Positions 5,652 through 9,068 of a stretch of DNA of 9,068 bases are shown piece by piece. The notes below the pieces were generated by a model. It was not told the DNA's origin, searched no databases, and was given only the letters and a program-made list of their open reading frames with translations. Position numbers and translations under genes: made by a program. Position 1 is the stretch's first letter. Each line of letters begins with the position of its first letter. Origin of the DNA: Immundisolibacteraceae bacterium (lineage in GTDB: Bacteria > Pseudomonadota > Gammaproteobacteria > Immundisolibacterales > Immundisolibacteraceae); contig JAESTY010000017.1 in NCBI GenBank assembly GCA_016763355.1, positions 1 to 9,068 on the forward strand, given 5' to 3'.

Positions 5652-6974
5652 ATGGTCGCCAACCTCGCAGACAAAACTAGCGGTATTGATTACTCGGCCC
5701 TGATCAAAAACGATCGGGTCCACGGCAAGCTTTACTACGACGAAGATATTTTTCAGGAAGAGCTGGAGAAGATCTGGTACAAGCAGTGGGTCTATATCGG
5801 TCATGACAGCGAGGTCCCAAATGTCGGTGATTACGTCACCACCTTTATCGGCAAGCAGCCCATCATTATTGTGCGCGATTCCAACCAGCAGGTGCAGGTG
5901 TTCTTGAACCGCTGCCGCCACCGCAGCAATACCATCTGCGAGCAACTCAAGGGCAACGTCGGTGGGTTTGTCTGCGCCTATCACGGCTGGACCTACAACC
6001 TCGAAGGCGAGCTCAAGGCGCTACCTCTGGCAGAGGGCTTTGGTGACAATTTCAACATGGCCGACTTCTCGTTAGTAAAAGTGCCACGCTTGGGTAACCA
6101 CCGAGGTTTCCTGTTTGCCAGCCTGGCAGAGCAAGGCAAGAGTCTTGAAGCCCACATGGGGATCGCTTCGGAAAATATCGATCGGTTTTGTGATACCTCC
6201 CCCAGTGGCAAGATCGCGGTATCCGCCGGGATCTGGAAAATGAAAATAAAGGCCAACTGGAAAATGTGGATAGAAAACTCAGTTGACCTCTATCACGCCA
6301 TATCTACCCATGCCTCCAACGCCTACATGGCCCAAATGATGGGCGAAAAGAGCCCCACCCTGGCAAACAAAATGCCCGCCTCGATTGGTCATTTTGACAA
6401 GGTGGTGCTGCGTGATTTGGGCAATGGCCATGTCGAGGCAGACATGCGCCCGCTGCGCCGGGAAACTGGTATGACCTACACCGGAGACTGGAGCGATGGT
6501 GTTCCTGAAGCAGCCCAGAACGCATTCATTGAAAAAATGGAAGCGTTCCACGGCAAACAGAAAGCAGACGACATCGCCATCGATGGGCCTCCCCACACGG
6601 TGATGTTTCCCAACCTGTTTTTCATGTTGCAGGATATTCGCTGGGCGGTACCGGTCAGCGTTGACGAGACCTGGCTCTACTACGCCCCGACCATGCTGGT
6701 CGATGCGCCCGACGAGATCAACACCATGCGCTTGCGTCGCGATGAGGGCGCCTACGGCCCGGCAGGATTTCAGCTATCCGATGACCTGGAAGTCTGGGAG
6801 CGCAACTATCGCGGTATCGCTACCCGCAAAAATGAGTGGATCATGATGGGTCGCGGTGCTGACATGCCGATTATTACCGACAACGACGGCCGGCCTACTC
6901 AGGCCGATTACAGCGAACATAGCATTCGATCCCAATGGCAGCACTATCTAAAGGTGATGCAGGGCGGTTCGTAG
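5652..6974 (+). CDS. Rieske non-heme iron ring-hydroxylating dioxygenase, alpha (catalytic) subunit
   Basis: The protein has 440 residues, the usual length for alpha subunits. The Rieske [2Fe-2S] ligands are C88-R-H90 and C108-A-Y-H111. In the catalytic domain, D212-L-Y-H215-A-I-S-T-H220 supplies the bridging Asp and the two iron-binding His. The third iron ligand is Asp377 or Asp378 in AGFQLSDDLEVWERN. Family members add both atoms of O2 to an aromatic ring to give a cis-dihydrodiol or, with loss of a substituent, a catechol. Overall it looks most like carboxylated-arene enzymes (benzoate, anthranilate and terephthalate types), but the true substrate is unknown. GGAG lies about ten bases before the ATG at 5652. 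The beta gene follows after 35 bases. No ferredoxin or reductase gene is present in the window, so electrons must come from proteins encoded elsewhere. Confidence 0.95.
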   Translation: MVANLADKTSGIDYSALIKNDRVHGKLYYDEDIFQEELEKIWYKQWVYIGHDSEVPNVGDYVTTFIGKQPIIIVRDSNQQVQVFLNRCRHRSNTICEQLKGNVGGFVCAYHGWTYNLEGELKALPLAEGFGDNFNMADFSLVKVPRLGNHRGFLFASLAEQGKSLEAHMGIASENIDRFCDTSPSGKIAVSAGIWKMKIKANWKMWIENSVDLYHAISTHASNAYMAQMMGEKSPTLANKMPASIGHFDKVVLRDLGNGHVEADMRPLRRETGMTYTGDWSDGVPEAAQNAFIEKMEAFHGKQKADDIAIDGPPHTVMFPNLFFMLQDIRWAVPVSVDETWLYYAPTMLVDAPDEINTMRLRRDEGAYGPAGFQLSDDLEVWERNYRGIATRKNEWIMMGRGADMPIITDNDGRPTQADYSEHSIRSQWQHYLKVMQGGS

Positions 6975-7009
6975 CCAAACAAATAATGGGATAATCGGGG
7001 ACCAACACC

Positions 7010-7504
7010 ATGACATTTAGTGCAGACCGACACCACCAGATTGAGCAGTTTCTCTATCACGAAGCCTTCCTGGCAGATGAGAGCAAGCTGGATGACTGGC
7101 TGGCCCTATGGGACAGCAATGACGAAATCACCTACTGGGTACCCTGCAACAAGGACGATGTCGATCCGTTGAAGGAATTATCGATTATCTATGACAATTA
7201 CGACCGCCTGAAACTGCGCATCGGCCGTACCAACAGTGGCCTGGCCTGGACCCAGGAGCCCAAATCCAAACTCCGAAGAACGGTTTCTAACGTGCAGAGC
7301 AGCGCAATGGAAGACGGCAAGGTGCTGACCTATTCCAATTTCCACATCACCGAACTGCGGGAAAAATCACGGGAGATCATCAACTGGATTGGTCGAACCG
7401 AGCACCACTTGATAACCGATGGCGATAGCTTCAAAATCGCTTTCAAAAAAATCATGTTGATCAATAACAACCTGGAGATGAGCCAGTTGTCATTTTTAAT
7501 CTGA
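7010..7504 (+). CDS. Ring-hydroxylating dioxygenase beta (small) subunit
   Basis: This is a 164-residue protein of the SnoaL/NTF2-like fold that pairs with the alpha subunit, normally as alpha3beta3 hexamers. Typical features are the N-terminal IEQFLYHEAFLADESKLDDW followed by LALW, the YWVPCNKDD segment, YDNYDRLKLRIGR, and the C-terminal strand KIAFKKIMLINN. The beta subunit has no catalytic residues; it stabilises the complex and sometimes affects substrate choice. It starts 35 bases after the alpha stop with only a weak GGGGA about ten bases before the ATG, so translation may depend partly on the upstream gene. A terminator follows 20 bases past its stop, closing the unit. The length is normal and there is no sign of damage. 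Confidence 0.93.
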   Translation: MTFSADRHHQIEQFLYHEAFLADESKLDDWLALWDSNDEITYWVPCNKDDVDPLKELSIIYDNYDRLKLRIGRTNSGLAWTQEPKSKLRRTVSNVQSSAMEDGKVLTYSNFHITELREKSREIINWIGRTEHHLITDGDSFKIAFKKIMLINNNLEMSQLSFLI

Positions 7505-7523
7505 TATGGTCTTTACGAAGGCA

Positions 7524-7556
7524 GTCTGGCCACCCTGCAGATCGCCAGGCTTTTTT
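7524..7556 (+). terminator. Rho-independent terminator after the dioxygenase beta gene
   Basis: GTCTGGC (7524-7530) pairs with GCCAGGC (7544-7550), with one wobble, around a 13-base loop, and six T follow at 7551-7556. It lies 20 bases past the beta stop and ahead of the convergent transporter gene. Its T-run suits plus-strand transcripts. The loop is longer than usual. Confidence 0.7.
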
Positions 7557-7590
7557 AATGACAGATAATACGAGCCTAAAACAACCATGG

Positions 7591-8568
7591 TTAACGGCCT
7601 CGAATTCCACCAATAGTCACCAGGGCCACTCCGCCAATAATCAGCGTTAAACCCATCGTATTGGTGGCAGTAATCTGCTCACCTAATATCCAGGCTGACA
7701 ACAGCACCCCGACCACCGGCACCGCCAGTAAACCCAGCGATGCGGTAATAGCTGGCAAGGCACGGGTGATTTCCACAAACAACCAGAGCCCCAGCGCTGT
7801 GGCTAGTGGCCCGGAATAAAACACCGAAAACAGCAGTTCGCTGTTCCAGGTAATTTGTGGATTCGGCTCCATCATCAGCGTTAATGGCACCAGGATGATA
7901 CTGGCCGACAAAAACTGCCACGGGGCAAGCGCCAACGGTGAAGCAGTCCACTGACGGCCACGAATATGAATCATCACGCCGCCGCTGATGGCCGCACCCA
8001 GCAAGATAAGGCCGCTGCCTAATATTGCGTTCTGATCTGCCCAGTCAAAGGTCACCGGATTAAACAGCACACCGACACCAACCAGGCTCAGCAGAAAACC
8101 ACTACCATTCCAGCGAGTCAGTTTTTCACCCAGAAAAATAATTGCCCCTGGCACCACCCAGAGCGACATGGTGTAGGCCAATATAGAAGAGCGACCCGCG
8201 GTTAAAAACTGCATACCGTAAGTTAACAACGCAATATAGATACCCATCTGCAACGCACCAGCGCTGGCCAGAAAGCCCCAGTCTCGCCGCGCAGGCCAGC
8301 GCATTTGACCCAGCACAATCGCCAGCACGGTCATGGTCAACATCGCCGACACCATACGGGCGGTGGCGAACGTCATCGGTGGAATATGTTGTAAGCCGGT
8401 TTTCATCGCTGGCCAGTTACCACCCCAAAAAGCGATTAGCACAAGCATCAAAATAACCGCCGTGCGTAATGAAACTGGTTGGCTATAACTGGTTGGCTCT
8501 TCCGGTTGATCAGTGATCACCGGGGCTTCCCGCTCCAGGGTATCGGCATCCTGCTCTGGACGATTCAT
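7591..8568 (-). CDS. EamA-family (drug/metabolite transporter superfamily) permease
   Basis: This is a 325-residue inner-membrane protein made of two EamA repeats. About 33 hydrophilic, acidic residues come first. Ten hydrophobic segments follow at roughly 34-52, 66-86, 98-118, 125-146, 155-171, 181-200, 212-230, 245-265, 273-294 and 302-320. The first repeat carries FWGGNWPAMKTGL and the second has PLATALGLWLFVEITRALPA; both repeats end near a conserved GEKLT or GEQIT turn. Members export amino acids, metabolites or drugs, and the cargo cannot be predicted here. The ATG at 8568 lies 19 bases after the stop of the MBL-fold gene on the same strand, so the two are probably co-transcribed. No good Shine-Dalgarno is visible. 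It could export a product of the catabolic pathway, but it is convergent with that unit and may be unrelated. Confidence 0.9.
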   Translation of the reverse strand: MNRPEQDADTLEREAPVITDQPEEPTSYSQPVSLRTAVILMLVLIAFWGGNWPAMKTGLQHIPPMTFATARMVSAMLTMTVLAIVLGQMRWPARRDWGFLASAGALQMGIYIALLTYGMQFLTAGRSSILAYTMSLWVVPGAIIFLGEKLTRWNGSGFLLSLVGVGVLFNPVTFDWADQNAILGSGLILLGAAISGGVMIHIRGRQWTASPLALAPWQFLSASIILVPLTLMMEPNPQITWNSELLFSVFYSGPLATALGLWLFVEITRALPAITASLGLLAVPVVGVLLSAWILGEQITATNTMGLTLIIGGVALVTIGGIRGR

Positions 8569-8587
8569 AGGGTTTCGGTCTTTGTTG

Positions 8588-9068
8588 TTATGGTGAAGCC
8601 GATGGTTGAATATTTTCGGCTATGCCAAATTCTGGCACCAGAAAGGGTTGGGGGGGTAAGCCATCCGCAGACACCATTTCTGCCAGCGCCTGATTGAGCT
8701 GATCAATCGCCTCGGTTTCGCCATCATCCGCCAACGGAAAGGTACCAAAATGCATCGCCAGACTGGTGCTGGCCTGCATATCCAGGTGGGCCTGCAAAGC
8801 ATCTTCAGGGCCGGTATGCACATCACTCATAAAGAACTTCGGCCGGTATGCACCAATCGGCAAAATTGCTAATCGAGGTGCTCCGAGCCGGTCGGCAATG
8901 GTTTTAAAGTGGCTGCCGTAACCGGTATCACCGGCAGAATAAATTGGGCCACTATCGGTTTCAATCACGAACCCACCCCACAGCGCGCGATTCTGGTCAC
9001 CAATCCAGCGCGCGGTCCAGTGCCGGGCAGGCACCAACCAGACCTTTCGATTCCCGTTTGGCAACTCC
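8588..9068 (-). CDS. Metallo-beta-lactamase-fold hydrolase, NAPE-PLD-like; N-terminus cut by window edge
   Basis: The last 159 residues are present; the frame stays open past the right edge, so the true start is outside. VPARHW has one metal-binding His and YSAGDTGYG has the metal-bridging Asp. AILPIGAY, a PEDALQAHLD segment and the closing MHFGTFPL, with the final metal-binding His, are all typical of the N-acylphosphatidylethanolamine phospholipase D-like branch. The first metal motif, HxHxDH, is off the window. Members hydrolyse phosphodiester or similar bonds with a dinuclear metal centre; the bacterial substrates are mostly unknown. It lies upstream of and close to the EamA gene. A TTG at 9064 is not a credible start because half of the domain would be missing. 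Confidence 0.9.
   Translation of the reverse strand, partial: ELPNGNRKVWLVPARHWTARWIGDQNRALWGGFVIETDSGPIYSAGDTGYGSHFKTIADRLGAPRLAILPIGAYRPKFFMSDVHTGPEDALQAHLDMQASTSLAMHFGTFPLADDGETEAIDQLNQALAEMVSADGLPPQPFLVPEFGIAENIQPSASP

Noticed and set aside
7524..7556. The hairpin considered as a terminator for the convergent transporter gene too
   Set aside because: In the minus-strand direction no U-run follows the stem, so only plus-strand termination is supported.

Overview
The window looks like part of an accessory catabolic region from a proteobacterium, probably a gammaproteobacterium. This rests on moderate base composition, GGAG-type ribosome binding sites, proteobacterial-type catabolic enzymes and a RelE/XRE toxin-antitoxin pair. 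The species cannot be named from the sequence. No rRNA, tRNA, CRISPR array or insertion sequence was recognised.

Layout. (i) 1-1248, minus: a flavin-dependent GMC oxidoreductase cut by the left edge. (ii) 1476-2019, minus: a toxin-first type II toxin-antitoxin operon with a near-consensus promoter (2029-2056) inside a 36-bp symmetric operator. (iii) 2150-4225, minus: a two-gene operon of a DapA-family lyase/aldolase followed by a DszB-like protein, closed by a hairpin terminator at 2097-2127. (iv) 4226-4464: a divergent control region with two dyads. (v) 4465-7504, plus: a second DszB-like protein, then the alpha and beta subunits of a Rieske ring-hydroxylating dioxygenase, closed by a terminator at 7524-7556. 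(vi) 7591-9068, minus: a ten-helix EamA-type transporter preceded by a metallo-beta-lactamase-fold hydrolase cut by the right edge.

The main point of interest is the pair of proteins at 2150-3193 and 4465-5523. By fold they would be labelled ABC-transporter substrate-binding proteins, but neither has a signal peptide and no ABC permease or ATPase is nearby. Both keep, in order, the Cys, His and Arg that form the active site of DszB, the 2'-hydroxybiphenyl-2-sulfinate desulfinase of biodesulfurisation. The Cys lies in a Y-[ST]-x-C-P-V context, and the His-to-Arg distance of ten residues is the same as in DszB. They are therefore probably cytoplasmic enzymes.

Working model (inference): the dioxygenase oxidises an aromatic ring, the DapA-family enzyme cleaves or dehydrates a pyruvate-type intermediate, and the two DszB-like enzymes remove sulfinate or break a related C-S or C-C bond. 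The substrate is unknown. The dioxygenase's electron-transfer partners are not in the window. The transporter, MBL hydrolase, GMC enzyme and toxin-antitoxin module may be unrelated neighbours.
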